Source of the DNA: Vesta saturnalis
Taxonomy: Eukaryota; Arthropoda; Insecta; Coleoptera; Lampyridae
DNA length: 64,000 nt
Direction: 5' to 3'
Assembly (NCBI GenBank): GCA_036346205.1
Contig: JARFJB010001971.1
Span: 589,001 to 653,000, forward strand
Of the stretch, positions 24,876 to 36,800 are shown piece after piece. A model generated the notes under the pieces. The model had not been told where the DNA came from and searched no databases. It was given only the letters and a program-made list of their open reading frames with translations. The translations under genes were made by a program, and so were the position numbers. The stretch's first letter is position 1. Each line of letters begins with the position of its first letter.

Positions 24876-24880
<5 letters not shown>
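24561..24880 (-). repeat. tRNA-derived SINE, second family
   Basis: On the minus strand the element starts next to a (TA)n tract with a tRNA-like head: A-box-like 'TTGGCCTAGCGGTAAAGGTG' and B-box-like 'AAGTTCGAATCTG' (reverse complement near 24810-24870). The body carries 'GTGCTTCGG' and ends somewhere in 24560-24700. It is unrelated to the other SINE family here. The extent of its 3' end is a guess; the ORFs over 24452-24766 are probably shadows of it. Confidence 0.55.

Positions 24881-24910
<30 letters not shown>
24881..24910. repeat. (TA)n microsatellite
   Basis: About 30 bp of TA repeats at the head end of the second-family SINE. Confidence 0.9.
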
Positions 24911-24912
<2 letters not shown>

Positions 24913-25002
24913 CTTTTCCGTGGTTGCGCAGTAGTTTATTGCGCATGTTGCGCTGTAACTTATTGCTCAGGTGTATTGCGCTTAAGATCATCGCGCATTA
25001 TT

Positions 25003-25636
25003 GGAATCCATATGGGTTTCATTTCCACACTAGCTTGGTTTATTGGATTTTCTGCTAGTGTGATGTATGCGACTTCTTTGAGTTTCCGGCGAGTTATATT
25101 CTTGTCTTTTGCCACTATCTGTATGTTATCCCATTAGATGCGGTGGCCTTCGATTCTTGACTTTTCTGTTTCGCCCTTGCTGACGTTGTTCTTATATTCT
25201 CACTTTGAGTGGCCTACTGCTCTCTCCTATGTATGCTCTTCCGCATTCGCATGGTAGGCTGTATACACAATTCTTGGATTTCTGATCTTCATTGTGTGGT
25301 TTGGTTTTGGTTAGTGCTCACCTGAGCGTTCTGGTCGATTTCAAGGCAGTGTGTATCGTGTATATGCTTCCTATCCTTCGTTTTTTTTCTGAGGTACCTT
25401 GTATATATGGTATTATCGCTGTATATTTAGGTTCTTATTTTCCGGTTACCCTTTCCCTGTTTCGGTTACGTGTTAGATCGAGGTAGCCATTTTATTTGAG
25501 TGTTTTAGCGATATTTTGTTTTTCTTTGTTCAGGTGCTCTCGTTTTGATCATATTGTTTTCGCTCTATCGTACAAACATTTTGCCACGCCTAACTTTACG
25601 CTAGTGTGGAAATGAAACCCATATGGATTCCAAGGG
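25003..25636 (-). mobile_element. 5'-truncated Penelope-like element bounded by an inverted 34-bp end
   Basis: Minus-strand reading from about 25590 down to 25003 gives the end of a Penelope-like protein: a Zn-type CECG, then the GIY-YIG core RAYIGESSRPLKVR (about 25220), and the terminal phrase ENPINQAS followed by KPIWIP (about 25010-25060), matching the usual ENPISQPS...PIWIP C-terminus. Frames are broken. The last 34 bp of this end also lie at 25600-25635 in reverse complement, exactly complementary as far as I can see, so the fragment has perfect terminal inverted repeats that are both copies of its own 3' end. Such inverted partial duplication is typical of Penelope integration. Confidence 0.75.
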
Positions 25637-26182
25637 TGTTTCTGGTGCCAAATTGGTATGGGAGGTAGATTACTTCATTTTAGGTCGGAAATTCTGTAAA
25701 AACATGTGTCTAAAAATGGTTAATTAAAAAGATACGAGGTGTTTATGATAGTTTGGAAAACATACTTCTGTTATTTTCTTCCAAAGAGCTTTTGTGATTT
25801 TATTGAAAGTTGGTACAAAAGGTATGATCGTCAGGTGTAACAACAATTGATGAATACATTAGGTTTAGTTGCTATGGTAACCAAATAACAGGTGTGGCAT
25901 AGAGATTTTTTTAGTAGGTTTTTTTGTGTGTGGACAAAATACAATTTTATTATTTTTCCTTAAAGGTTGTATAATAATATATAAAAAAGGTACTCTAGTT
26001 TAAAATCGATAATATGCACCGTTCTCGAGAAAAATGATTTAGTATAATATACTTCCACTGCACATCTACCATTTCGGATATCAACCTTGCCATGTTTTTT
26101 AATTATTTTCAGTTTGTTAATGTCAGTCTTTTAAATTCCTGTGTTTTAGGTTTTTAAAAATTTGTAAAATTCTTTAATAGAA
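25637..26182. other. Intergenic, nothing recognised
   Basis: AT-rich. No protein-like ORF and no repeat match within the window. Confidence 0.35.
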
Positions 26183-26416
26183 ATGGCTGAAAGATACACT
26201 TTTCAGGAACTTACTGACATGCATTTAATTTTTGGTAAATGTGACAGTAATTCAAGGGCAACAAAAAGATGTTATGCCTAATAGCAGAATTCCTCCAAGA
26301 AAGCTGTTTGTTTCAATTGACCATCGCCTTAGAGAAACAGGAAGTTTTCGAAACATTAACAATAGTGCTGGTAGGCCGCGTACAACAAGAACTGTTGAAA
26401 ATGAAGAAAGATCTTA
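26183..26416 (+). pseudogene. DUF4817-like helix-turn-helix fragment
   Basis: Starts MAERYTFQELTDMHLIFG, then switches frame near 26250 to RIPPRKLFVSIDHRLRETG followed by AGRPRTTRT. This matches the DUF4817 pattern (Y...DMH..YG, ..R.A.R.YAE.FPNR..P....F..I..RLRETGS), a DNA-binding HTH widespread in insect transposon-associated proteins. One frameshift plus loss of everything after ENEERS makes it a pseudogene. Confidence 0.6.
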
Positions 26417-26459
26417 AGGCGTTTTGAAGAACATAATACTTTAATTACTAGAAGAATAT

Positions 26460-27400
26460 GGACCTCTGCTGTACACTATGCAGACTTCTAATTTTTTGTC
26501 CTATTTAGTTAATACTAAAGTCTGTATGGATGCCTCACATTTGCCATACGTCTGATCCATTGGATTTTAAAGAAGAAACAGGATACTTAAACTCAGATTT
26601 AGCAAGCCTTCTGTCAATTTCCTAACAACACAAATTAAAGGTTAATGCAACTAAATATGTAGTTGTATTCTTTGGAAAATACAACATTCCAGCTAATACA
26701 TCTATCATATTAGATGGGGTTGAGTTAGGCATATATTAAAAAATATGTAGGTCTTATTTGAGATTCTGATCTAAGATTTAGAGAACATAGTAGCTTAATC
26801 GGTAAATCATACTCGAATATTATTACACCCATCACAGCACATTTTTGATATAAATGCAAGCAAAAATTAATCAATTCTCTAATATTAAGGTTGATAATTG
26901 TGATTTCGTTTACCGTCCTTGCTTTGATAATGCAACTAAAAAGTCTAAAGGAGTCTTCAAGGTTTAGTGTTTGGGATAAAAAAAGGATAGGGTGTCCCAT
27001 ACTTTAAACATAGCTAATTGTTTAAATATGTTTAACAGACGACACACTCAATTTGTATTTCTAAACAAATTGTAGATAAGCAGTCTCCACCATATCTTCA
27101 CAGAAAACTCCAATATCGGACGGATGTACATAATATAAATATACGCCAAAAAATTTATTGAACAAACTTTCTTTCGATCTCGCATATAATGATTTTAAAA
27201 AATTTAAATATAATTACAGCAAAATATTTACTTAGCAATAAAAAATTAAAACCTTTTCTCTTGCCATACTACAACTGGATCAGACAATTAATTGCAATTT
27301 ATTTATATATTCATTTATTTAATATGTATTAAAACAAGTACAAAATGTTTTTAGTTTAATCTGCCTACGGGCTAGAGCAAAATATCAGATTAATAATTTC
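26460..27400 (+). pseudogene. CR1/Jockey-type LINE reverse transcriptase end, decayed
   Basis: Scattered frames read the region after the RT catalytic motif: LNSDLASLLSIS, LKVNATKYVVVFFGK and SIILDGVEL (26590-26720), then blocks resembling FREH..SLI.KSY, and LNM..RR..QFV with a degenerate PPYL..K. segment (27020-27150). This order is that of CR1/Jockey elements from RT thumb to C-terminus. Stops occur every few dozen codons; the 3' boundary is unclear. Confidence 0.6.
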
Positions 27401-28099
27401 CTAAGTAAATTTAAACTCTCGCCTAATGGGCGTCCCATGTCATAATGCGATAGTGTTACGAACTAAAAAAAATAATAAATATGTAGTTGTATTTTACGTC
27501 GGTTTTCAAAAGTGCATAGTTAATAAAATGGCGGAACATACATTTTTTCATTGAATGCGTAAACTATCTGGGCGATTTTGGAGGTACTTAAAAAATTCAA
27601 GGCAATTAATTTCAAAATTATGTTTTGTCATTAAAAGTGTTCTTAAGTTCTTACAGTAAGGCTAGCTTTTCCTTAGCGTCGTTGGATCCCGGCAAACACA
27701 GGCACGTTTCAACAATTTTTAAATATGTTGTGCGGTATATTTTCACCCATTGTTTGCCAATAGAATCTTTTTTTTAATACAACCAATTTCATCAAAAAGT
27801 TTCTAATCATCTACTAAGTATATATGAATATCAAGGTGTTGTTTTTGAAAAACAGTTAACATCTGACCACAGAGGTTCTTTTTTTAGCAGTACCCAACGA
27901 AACGCTTGCGAATCTTCAAACTGTTACGTCCAGTTATCCAAATAGGCTATGCATGTAGTATAAAACACGGTCACTGACATTTTAGATTGAGTTACGGCTA
28001 CGTCTTCTCCTTCATTTATCACTACTACTAGCATAGTATTAACGTGATTTAGCAAAAAGGCTTCATTTTTCTATTCTATTAATTGTTGCTTTAAATATG
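27401..28099. other. Intergenic, nothing recognised
   Basis: AT-rich. It may contain the far C-terminal debris of the minus-strand hAT-like gene, but I could not confirm any block. Confidence 0.3.
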
Positions 28100-29150
28100 A
28101 TTGAAACATATATACTTTTACCATTGAAAATTTTTCAAATTCCACTTGCAGCACACATTCATGAAATTGTGAATGAAGAACCCATAGCCAAACTTTAAAA
28201 AAATAGTTTTTAAAACTATTAAGAATCTACGTGGGACATTTTTCTTGAGAGTGAAAGTCGCTCTGTAACGGTTTGAACATTTTTAATATTCTTTTTATCG
28301 AAGATAACAGCACCTAACTATTTGGTTTTACTGTATCACAACAGTGTTTGGTATTCATCATTAACAAACTCAAACAGTGTAAATGTAAAAATAGTCATAA
28401 ATTTTCACAATAATGGCTTCAATATCAATAGGCTGATGTTCGAATACAGTTATGAAGGGTATGAGCAGCACAGTTCACCTCAACTAAAGGTCTTTTGAAT
28501 AACTGCCGAACTTTCGGAAAGAAGTTATTTTGGCCATGTCTTAATTCGTATTTGTCAACCGTTTTAATAATATATTCGTATATACTGTGTGAAGTTTCAC
28601 CTGGAAGATCTTGAACTCTCCAAAGTTTCACTTGAATGTACTTGTCTTTCATAAAATATCTTACGAGTATAGGACAAATTTTGTATGCTCCTGTGATTTG
28701 AACAATCGGTTAGATTGTGACAAAATTGACCGTTCCAATATCATTTTGTATGGAGCTTAATGATTCTTTTTGTAATATGTTACACACAAAACTTTCATAT
28801 TTGATTTAAGAACATGCACATTTTTGTTGGAAGCAACTTTTTATTAGCTTACGAGTGCAATCCATACAACGAAAGGGCTGATTGTGGTTCATGTTGTGGT
28901 ATCACCAAGTAGCTTATGTTGTTCATTTCCAAATGTGTCGTTACGAAAAAAATACGACACTTTGCTACTACTAGAAGCAGCAATATCTGCCTTTTTATGC
29001 TTAAGTGTCGATATGTGTTGAACAATGTCTGCATTTGCACCATGTGCAAGTGAAAACTGTGCATAACATTTTCCTCACTGTCTGAAGTTGTCTTTTTAAT
29101 ATTTTCCAAATCTCTATTAAATGTACACTTTCTTTTTGGCTTTTCTCATT
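28100..29150 (-). pseudogene. hAT-like transposase-derived gene remnant
   Basis: Minus-strand blocks in N-to-C order: a degenerate BED-type start region (HL..KRH/KHK followed by AKCRIFF..., about 29050-28900), then ETSHSIYEYIIKTVDKYEL (about 28590-28540), FFPKVRQLFKRPLVEVNC (about 28510) and NCAAHTLHNCIRTSA (about 28450), running in broken frames into a PIDIEAIIVKIYDYF-like segment (about 28400). Insect and vertebrate hAT-derived proteins show the same order (TSR.I..YI, DN..NFGG, C.AHI.HNC..TA.D.LPID.E..VLK.Y..F). Many stops; not functional. Confidence 0.6.
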
Positions 29151-30239
29151 TTCTACCATTCTAGATACGCGGTACACTATAACGATTATTTATTTGAAAA
29201 CAGTCATTTATTAACACTTAACCTTAAATAACGAACTATTTTAATTGTATTTATTTACACGCACCGGTATATTTATTTTCCACACGTACAAGTCACCGTC
29301 GTAAGCAAACTCTCTTCGCGCTAGACTTGATACTTAATACTGCCTCATAAGCAGGATCGCTCGCTATTTATTTAAGTCGACAAAAATGCTAGACTAGTTT
29401 CGTAAATTGTAGAACGGTACAAAAAATGGCCTTCTTTATAAATATGAAACATTTACCTGATTTATTAAAATAATTACATATACGAAATTATGTGTTTAAA
29501 AAAGAGACTCTCCCATACTACAGGACGAATGGTCGCCTAACTAATGGGTTACATCTGCACGTTACTTGAGCAAAATGGTATCTATGTAACATATTAAATG
29601 CATTAATAGAAACTATTATTATTACATACAGGAACAAAATTCATTATATACTGCAATTCGAGAATGTAGACTAATTCTACAAATCTACTGTCTGACTCGA
29701 AAGAAAAGTAGAAGTAGAAGAATTCTGTTTTATTTAAATACAATAATATCGTACTAACAGATACTCGTTTTGAATTATAGAACCCTAAACCTAGTCATAA
29801 ATAGCATTAGTTATAATTTTCTAAAATTATAATAAATAATCTTAGTAATACTTTTAGTAGTGCCAGCCAATTTAATTGTTTTTCGTAAACCCTGTAACTT
29901 TAGAGAGGCTAACTATCCATTGCTTTAGAAAGCTCTGGTACTTAAACGGATTTAAATTTCTGATAACGTACTATAAATAATGCACACCACTGGAAATAGA
30001 TTTTGTAGTACCTACATTCTAAAAAACCACAGAACCAGTATGCGCAGAATGTTCGGTTTGATATAAAAATGAAACCCAAATAGTTTTAGTCCTTTATTCA
30101 TCACAAAAATCAGAAATCAAGTATCAAAGTTTTGGCCATCCCTACATGATCGTTAATTCATTTAGCAATTTCTTAAAACATATAGTTACATACTATAATT
30201 TTGTAATAGAAATTAACACAACACGGATAACCGTATACT
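29151..30239. other. Intergenic, nothing recognised
   Basis: AT-rich DNA without a protein-like ORF or a repeat I could match within the window. Confidence 0.35.
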
Positions 30240-30612
30240 GAAATTTTGAAAGAGCGAGAAAACTTATCAGCATCTCTACTTCAAGTCTTAATGTCGTTCA
30301 TGGCTTTTCCAAGATTTAAGAGGGCAGTCCTATATCCACTGAAATTCATCTTAAATTTAATTTTTCGAATTTCAGTATTTCCAGATACTTGGAAGCTAAC
30401 TAAGGTATACCAAATCTATGAAAATAATGAACCGAATAATGTAAGTACAGGCTGATCTCCATTTTGAATAATTCCGAGAAAAGTCTCGAAATGGTTTGGA
30501 GTAGCCATATTTACACGGCGATTAATAATTTTATTTCTATTATGCAACCTGATTTTATAAGTTGCTGTAACAAATAGCAAGCTTTTTGTCAATATCTATC
30601 TACGTAGTATAT
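30240..30612 (+). pseudogene. LINE reverse transcriptase N-terminal block, interrupted by Tc1
   Basis: The frame reads LYPLKFILNLIFRISVFPDTWK then KVYQIYENNEPNNVS, equivalent to the RT opening L...L..IFN.S...G.FP..WK...V.PI.K.G....NYRPIS. The next frame reads ISILNNSEKSLEMVW and FISIMQPDFISC (RPISIL...K..E......I.....PQ.GF). The Tc1 element at 30616 begins directly downstream. No clear continuation is recognisable beyond it at 32022. Confidence 0.6.
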
Positions 30613-30615
30613 GTA

Positions 30616-32021
30616 CTAACTTCCATAAAAATTGCAACACCTAGAATTTATTGAACGTTTTTATTGAAATTTTCGTCAACGATGTCTTTCATTAGAACAA
30701 ACCAACGATTAAAATTTGAAAACAAAAGAACAAAAACTAAAAATATTTTTTTCAATAATAAGTTGCTCCGCCACGATTTGTAATGCACTCATTTAGACGG
30801 CGTGGCATGCTATCAAATCAAATGATCTATAGCTGCCTGTGGTATATCAACCCAAGCTTCTTGAATCCGTAGCTAGAGATCGTGTAAGTTATCAGGAGGG
30901 TGTGGTAAATTACCCAGTCGCCTACCGACCTCATCCTATACATGTTCAATGGGGGACAAATCAGGCGACCGAGCAGGCCATGGGAGGGCGGCAATGTTAG
31001 CTTCTTCCAAAAAACGTGTTGTAGCCCTTGCCGTATGAGGGCGCGCGTTATCCTGTTGGAAAATGGGATTTTCCAGCCCCTGAAGATATAGAAGCGCAAC
31101 GGGTTTTAGCACATTGGCAATATAACCAGCGGCGTTTAAGTTGCCATCAATGAAGACCAGGGTGATCTGCTACCGTAACATATTGCACCCCATATCATCA
31201 CTCCTTGTGTGAGGGCTGTGTTGCGTTCCACAAAAAATGTTGGAATTTTACGTTCTCCACGCATCCGTCTGACCGTCCCACAACTAAAATCGGGACTCGT
31301 CACTAAACACAATTCAATGCCATTCTTGCACCCAATTCGCTCTTTCGTTGCTCCATTCTAGCTTGTGTAGACGGTGAAGTGGTGTAAGAGGAAGACATAA
31401 AAATGGACGATATGAACGAAGCCCATAAGACCTTATACGGCGATAAACAGATGAAATTGACATTCTGGGTCCTACACCTCTCATCCAATCATTTTCAATC
31501 GATCGAGTTGTTGAAAACCTGTCTCTTGTGGCCAAAAGTCTTAAGCGACGTTCTTTGCGATCTGTAGTCCTGAGGGACGTCCAGATCCAGGGCTACGTTG
31601 TTGCACCCCTTCCTCGGACCATTTGAACCAATATCTCAATACCGTTGTAACATTTCGGTTTACCCGACGAGCAATTTCTCTTAGCGAAAGTCCGGCCTCT
31701 CTCATGCCAATAATACGACCACTTTCAAAATCAGTCAATTGGGAAAAATGTTGATGTTGACGTACTCTTGGCATTGTTCCCAAGTTCAGAACGAAATTGT
31801 GAACAAACAATTTGCAAAATTGATAGTTAATTACACACTGATTGGTTTATTTCTTCAAATTTATTGTTACTAAGTGCAAAGGAAAAAACAAAAAAAAAAC
31901 TACCAGCTAGATTTTATTCAAATTTTAATCGTTTATTTGTTCTAATGAAAGAGATCGTTGACGAAAATTTCAATAAAATCGCTCAACAAACTCTAGGTGT
32001 TGCAATTTTTATGGAAGTCAG
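30616..32021 (-). mobile_element. Tc1-like DNA transposon with both terminal inverted repeats
   Basis: A 1,406-bp element flanked by TA on each side (30614-30615 and 32022-32023). The ends are inverted: 'ACTTCCATAAAAATTGC' at the left, its complement at the right, and the similarity continues for about 90 bp through 'AACACCTAGA' and 'TCAACGAT'. The minus-strand transposase starts at 31774 (MPRVRQHQHFSQLTDFE), with an HTH containing GLSLREIARRVNRN. The next frame carries ATRDRFSTTRSI and SSVYRRIRSYGLRS; the catalytic residues sit in FSDESRF (about 31305), FQQDNARPHTA (about 31035) and SPDLSPIEH (about 30935), with 34 residues between the last two (DD34E). Several frameshifts and stops (one right after FSDESRF) inactivate it. 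Confidence 0.9.
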
Positions 32022-32023
32022 TA

Positions 32024-32340
32024 TATAATCGAAGGGGAGACCACAAGAATCCAACTTTGATTCAGTATTATTTATTAATATTCCTACAGTTTGTTCACGC
32101 ATAAAGTATGGAGGATGAAATTAGTAATACACATAAAAACAAGGCTTTATGCACGTGAATGTGTGTAACCTCTGGCAAGCACAGATAAATGTTTAAATGG
32201 GTGTAGTGAGAAATAAATAAATATAACTCATTTAATAGTATGTTGATTCATTTATCATTCAACTCAATATTTACTTTCGCAAAGTGAGTATACACAAAAA
32301 AAAACGTTCCTAGTATTTACTAAATGAAGGAAGGTATTAG
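32024..32340. other. Intergenic, nothing recognised
   Basis: AT-rich stretch between the Tc1 element and the nested inverted repeats. Confidence 0.35.
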
Positions 32341-32735
32341 AACGAATCTAAGTTCAATGATGACAAAGTTATAACAGTATATACATAATAATTAATAACT
32401 ATTAATCTACACACAGTAAAAGATTGACTCGAGTGGGACTTGAACCTACGACCACTATTTTACAAGAGTAGGTCTCTACCATCTGAGCTATTTAGGGAAC
32501 TAATTCCACTAGATTCAATCCTAAACAGTATGTACTTCGTTCATTGAACTTAGATTCGTTCAACAATTCGGCAACCATTTCCATATTCCAGTCTTGTGAG
32601 TTTGTACGAAACTTGGAACATTCACGATTGCAAATACCTCGCCACAATAGTAACTGGTTACATAAAATTAAAAATTATAACATCTAACTAGTTAAGTACA
32701 TACAGCATAGGATTGAATTGAGTGGAACTAGTAGT
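32341..32735. repeat. Nested inverted repeats around a tRNA-like sequence
   Basis: 32340-32360 is an exact reverse complement of 32541-32561 (21 bp). Inside and beyond it, 32500-32538 is an imperfect reverse complement of 32697-32732 (both contain 'TTCAATCCTA' and 'TCCACT' or their complements). The tRNA-like sequence lies between the arms of the first pair. This may be a small non-autonomous DNA element, or a SINE that landed in or generated a hairpin. Confidence 0.6.
32426..32498 (-). pseudogene. tRNA-like sequence (Thr-UGU-like)
   Basis: The minus strand reads an A box TAGCTCAGATGGTAGAG and a B box GGTTCAAGTCC at normal spacing. A 7-nt anticodon loop CTTGTAA gives anticodon TGT (Thr) on a stem with one mismatch. 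The acceptor strands (TCCCTAA and CTCGAGT) do not pair, so it cannot fold as a working tRNA. It is probably a tRNA pseudogene or the head of a SINE. Confidence 0.6.
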
Positions 32736-33579
32736 TGTATTATTGTATTATTATTGAATAACTATTTAGTTTCAAACTATATAATAACATTATTATGTAA
32801 TATGAAGATTCTCATGTAAATATTAATCGCTGTTCTGAAATCGCATTTTTTTTTATAGAACCAACGATGTAAGATTTCACCCAACTGTAACTTTATGTTG
32901 CAAGTTCAATACTGAGGATCAAGTTTTTTGAGCCCTCGGGCAACGTAGAAAAATCATACTTACGATTCGGCACGCGTTCGGGCGAATTCGCGTTTCTCAT
33001 TTAAATTCAATGGAACGTCGCAGCTCAGCCCGATTTTCGTTAAAGGTGTGTAAGATAAATGCCATACGTTGTAAATGTAACAAGTATTAGTATTATTGTT
33101 AGTAGTTATTGTATTTTACGAAAATAAATCTTTTGTAACATGTTTTTAAACACGTGTAATAATTATGAAAATGTCAACTTTCACGATTATTATACATAAT
33201 TAAAATACGTATCTTTAGGGTTTTTAAATCGTGTATTTTTGTATTTATACTTTATATAAATTTGAACGGTTCGATAACAATTAAAATTATCGTCCTCACT
33301 AAACGGTAATATCTTTAAGAATTACTTGAGATGTTAAAACAAATTTATGAAGCATGAAAAATATAAGAACGTAAATATAAGTCTGCTATTTTTTGCTTTT
33401 TCTTGATTCTGCCCTTTATGATCAGTCAGTACTGGTTCACGACACTTATGTTATGTTCATTTGAACAAGGTTGTTAATTTAACAGGTTATTATTTACTGA
33501 TAATTTAATTTCAAGGTTAAGAATTGTATCAGACAGCAACACCAACTTAAAATATTAGGAGGAAAGGAAAGGCCACGTA
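32736..33579. other. Intergenic, nothing recognised
   Basis: AT-rich, with a local less AT-rich island at 32920-33050 that shows no ORF similarity. Confidence 0.35.
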
Positions 33580-33893
33580 TTTCATCCCCTCCCTCAAGGG
33601 GGAGGGCGGGCTGCTTGAGCTTTCCGAGCTTCTTCAGCCACAATCATGAATTCCCAGCATACATACATACATTACGTATATATACATGGTGGGATTAAGG
33701 ATGGGTGTGGTCAGGATAGGATCGGAAGGAACCGAGTTAGGGTTCTGAGGGGGAAAATAATACCCCAGCATTCGCCTAAGTAGCCGCACATGGTGTGCAT
33801 ATACGCAGTGATCATGTGTATGAGGGAATCGAACCCATTACCCCCCGAATGCTAAGCAAGTCGTGTCACCACTACGATACTGGCTCGGTTTAA
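33580..33893 (-). repeat. tRNA-derived SINE, copy 4 (longest)
   Basis: Same family as the 6 kb copies. On the minus strand the head ('GAGCCAGTATCGTAGTGGTG' near 33870-33890, B-box 'GGTTCGATTCCC' near 33825-33840) leads to the body 'CACCATGTGCGGC' and 'GGCGAATGCTGGGG', ending in the 'CCCGCCCTCCCCCTTGAGGG' tail near 33590-33610. It contains an additional ACATACAT-type insert and a G-rich segment (33690-33740) not seen in copies 1-3. Confidence 0.75.
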
Positions 33894-36800
33894 AATATTA
33901 TATAACTGTTGCTTAGGTAATGACTTTAAATTTAAATCCCTGAAAATGTGAAATAATACCGTTCACGAAAAACGTTTTGCAGTATCTTCCAATCATTTAT
34001 AATGAAATCTTTCAACGCATGCATCTAAAGCATCTAGGAATGTATTTTTTACTTTTGTCCACTACCGAATTGAGTAAAAAAAAAAACAGATTTGGACATG
34101 TGTGCAAAAATATTAGCGCTCATTCGCTAGCAGTGGTCATAGCCAAATTAATTCGATGAGCGCAACACCGATCTAGAGCCTACACAATAATACTTCTTTT
34201 TATTGTTGGGACACTGTTTGAACCTCCGCTCTTCACAAATATGCAACAAGTGTCTTCTTGATTTTGTCCAAATTGTGAAGCGAATCACTGGAATGACGTG
34301 TGCAGCCCGCGTAATTTTAAGAAAATGTGAACCAGGTTCAATTTGGCTCTGTTTGAGCAGTTTAGATTCCAGTACAAGTGTCACTGATTGTTTAGCAAAA
34401 TCAGTGTTAACAAGTATTTAAAATATGAATGCCAACAAAGTTTATGAAATATGAAGAGACAAAGAATAATCATGCTATAATAATAGATTTAAGAAATTTT
34501 AAATACACGACTTCTGCCAAAAAAGATAATATTTTAATTATGAATATTAGTCCTGAAAGATTTTCATTTTATTAATTACACCTTTTGTTGTGTTGAATTT
34601 GAAAATCTTCACTTAAGCAAAAAATATGTATTACATATTCTTTGACTTAAGTAAGAAAATATTGTTGTGGTGATGTCATGGATCCTTTTATAGCAAGTCC
34701 CTTGATCATCTCAGTTTACTTCAGTTTTTTAGATCATTTCTATGCAATTGAGAAACCACATACGATATTTGTTGCCAGAGGGCGTTTTATTTAAAGTTAT
34801 TAAATAGTTTTGTCTTTATATCTTTAGAAAGGTGCTAAAATTAGGCATAGCCCGCATAGGTATTATTTTTATAAAACTATTAAACGGCAATCTTCACTGT
34901 CTTGAATTATTACCTTCAGTTACATTTCCGTTCGTAGTCCATCAACTAAAACAAATTGTTTAGAATTCCTTTTTCAAATAGCCCTATTTTAATGCTGAAA
35001 GCGCCAGTTAATACTATTTCCAGAAGTAACATTAGGAAATATTTTGTACAACATAATTAACAATACTGCATGAATCCATTTTAGTATACTTAGAATACTA
35101 AGTTTTTATTAGATTTCTGATGTGTTTCTAATTTTAACATTGGAGAATTTAAACCCAAAATAGATATATCGTTAAAGCTCGTATTAGAGCTCGAACTGTT
35201 ATGTGCATTATAATTAGTTGATTTTTAGTAATCTGCGGAATCGTTAACACTAACAATCACTGGGTTATGGATCTGGATCGGCGCAGATTGCAACTCCGAT
35301 TTCGAATCAATGTTTGGTGTGGCATTTATGGTAAAATAGTTTTATTATCTTTGGATTGTCTACTTATTTTAGTGGTTTCTGCAGTGTATATGCCCCGTAT
35401 TCAACGCAAGAAATGTGGAAAATTGTTTAAGATCAGCTTTTGGGTAACAACTAATTTCCAATAATCTGCCTTGAGATATTCCTCCTCCAGATTTCGGCCT
35501 GTGAGAACATAATAACGAAATTCATTTCATTTGAGGAATGGCCCAACGTTTATACGTTATACGATTGTATTTGTGGTAAATACTGTTTTGGCGTTTATAA
35601 AAAAGTAAAGTTCCTTGTGAAAACCCAGAAAGTAGAAATCAAAATCTGATAGAACGGTCTTTGCAAAGAAAGTTTTTTGTGACTTTTATTGAATTGTTTG
35701 CCTATAATAGTTTATATTATTATTATGTAAATGCAGTCATATACATCAATAATGAACTAAATCTTTACATGTGAATATATAGCGCATTGTATAACAAAAC
35801 CAAAACACATGGTAGTTTTTGTCATAAATATATTACAAGCTATTTGGATGAAGCAAAAATTACATTTATTACATTAATCTGTATAACCAACAAAGTAGTT
35901 TATTTACAATTGTGATTACACATATATCATTCCTAATCATTTTGAGCTTTTTGAAACTTTGCTACGTAATTATTTATGTTTGTTTCTACTACAAACTCTT
36001 GGTAAAAAGGAATATTAATAATTAATAATTATACATATACCTTACACATTGCAAGAGGCTGTGGAATCGACTAGTTTAGGAGTAATGATATACCATAATA
36101 GAATTATAATTTCACTTTCATTCATCAAGTGAACACATTTTGAATATGCTTTTTAACCAGTGTACTACATGCATGGAACTCAATTTCTATTTTTTTCTCA
36201 TTCGCTTTCTGTTTTCTAATTTACTTTCTTTTATTCAAATCTAACAGCTTTTCTATTTATACACAATCAATGAATTTTAATTTACATTTAACAATAGTAG
36301 GTGTAACCAAGGCGTAATAGGACAAATTATTTTAAACTTAATGTACCCGATTAAATAATGGTATCAAGACGAGGCATTATTTTATTAGAACATTGTTTGC
36401 ATTTATTCAACCTCTTAACAAATAATTGTATAATTACATTTGTACCTAGAAATATAAATAAATTTTAATTTAATAGAGAGGTCGTACTACTTATATTGTA
36501 ATAATAGTAATACCAGTGTTAGAGTACATTGCAAATTCTTTAACATTCACTCATTACTTATTTTCGTAAATAGTTATTTAGAGTATAATAATTCAAAAGA
36601 TTATTTTGCAATACAAAAATGTTTAGATTTTTTTTTCTTTTTCAGGTTTCAGGTAATTGTCTATTGCCATTTACAAATAGACGTTTAACGCCCCGCAACT
36701 GTATCATAGTAATTCACATAGATATCCGGTCATGTGATATGTATCCTGCCATTGGCACTTCCTTTCCCGTCGCCCTCAGAGGATGTCCCTAACTGGGAAA

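Noticed and set aside
32426..32498. A functional tRNA-Thr gene
   Set aside because: Acceptor-stem strands do not pair and the anticodon stem has a mismatch, so it is kept only as a tRNA-like pseudogene.
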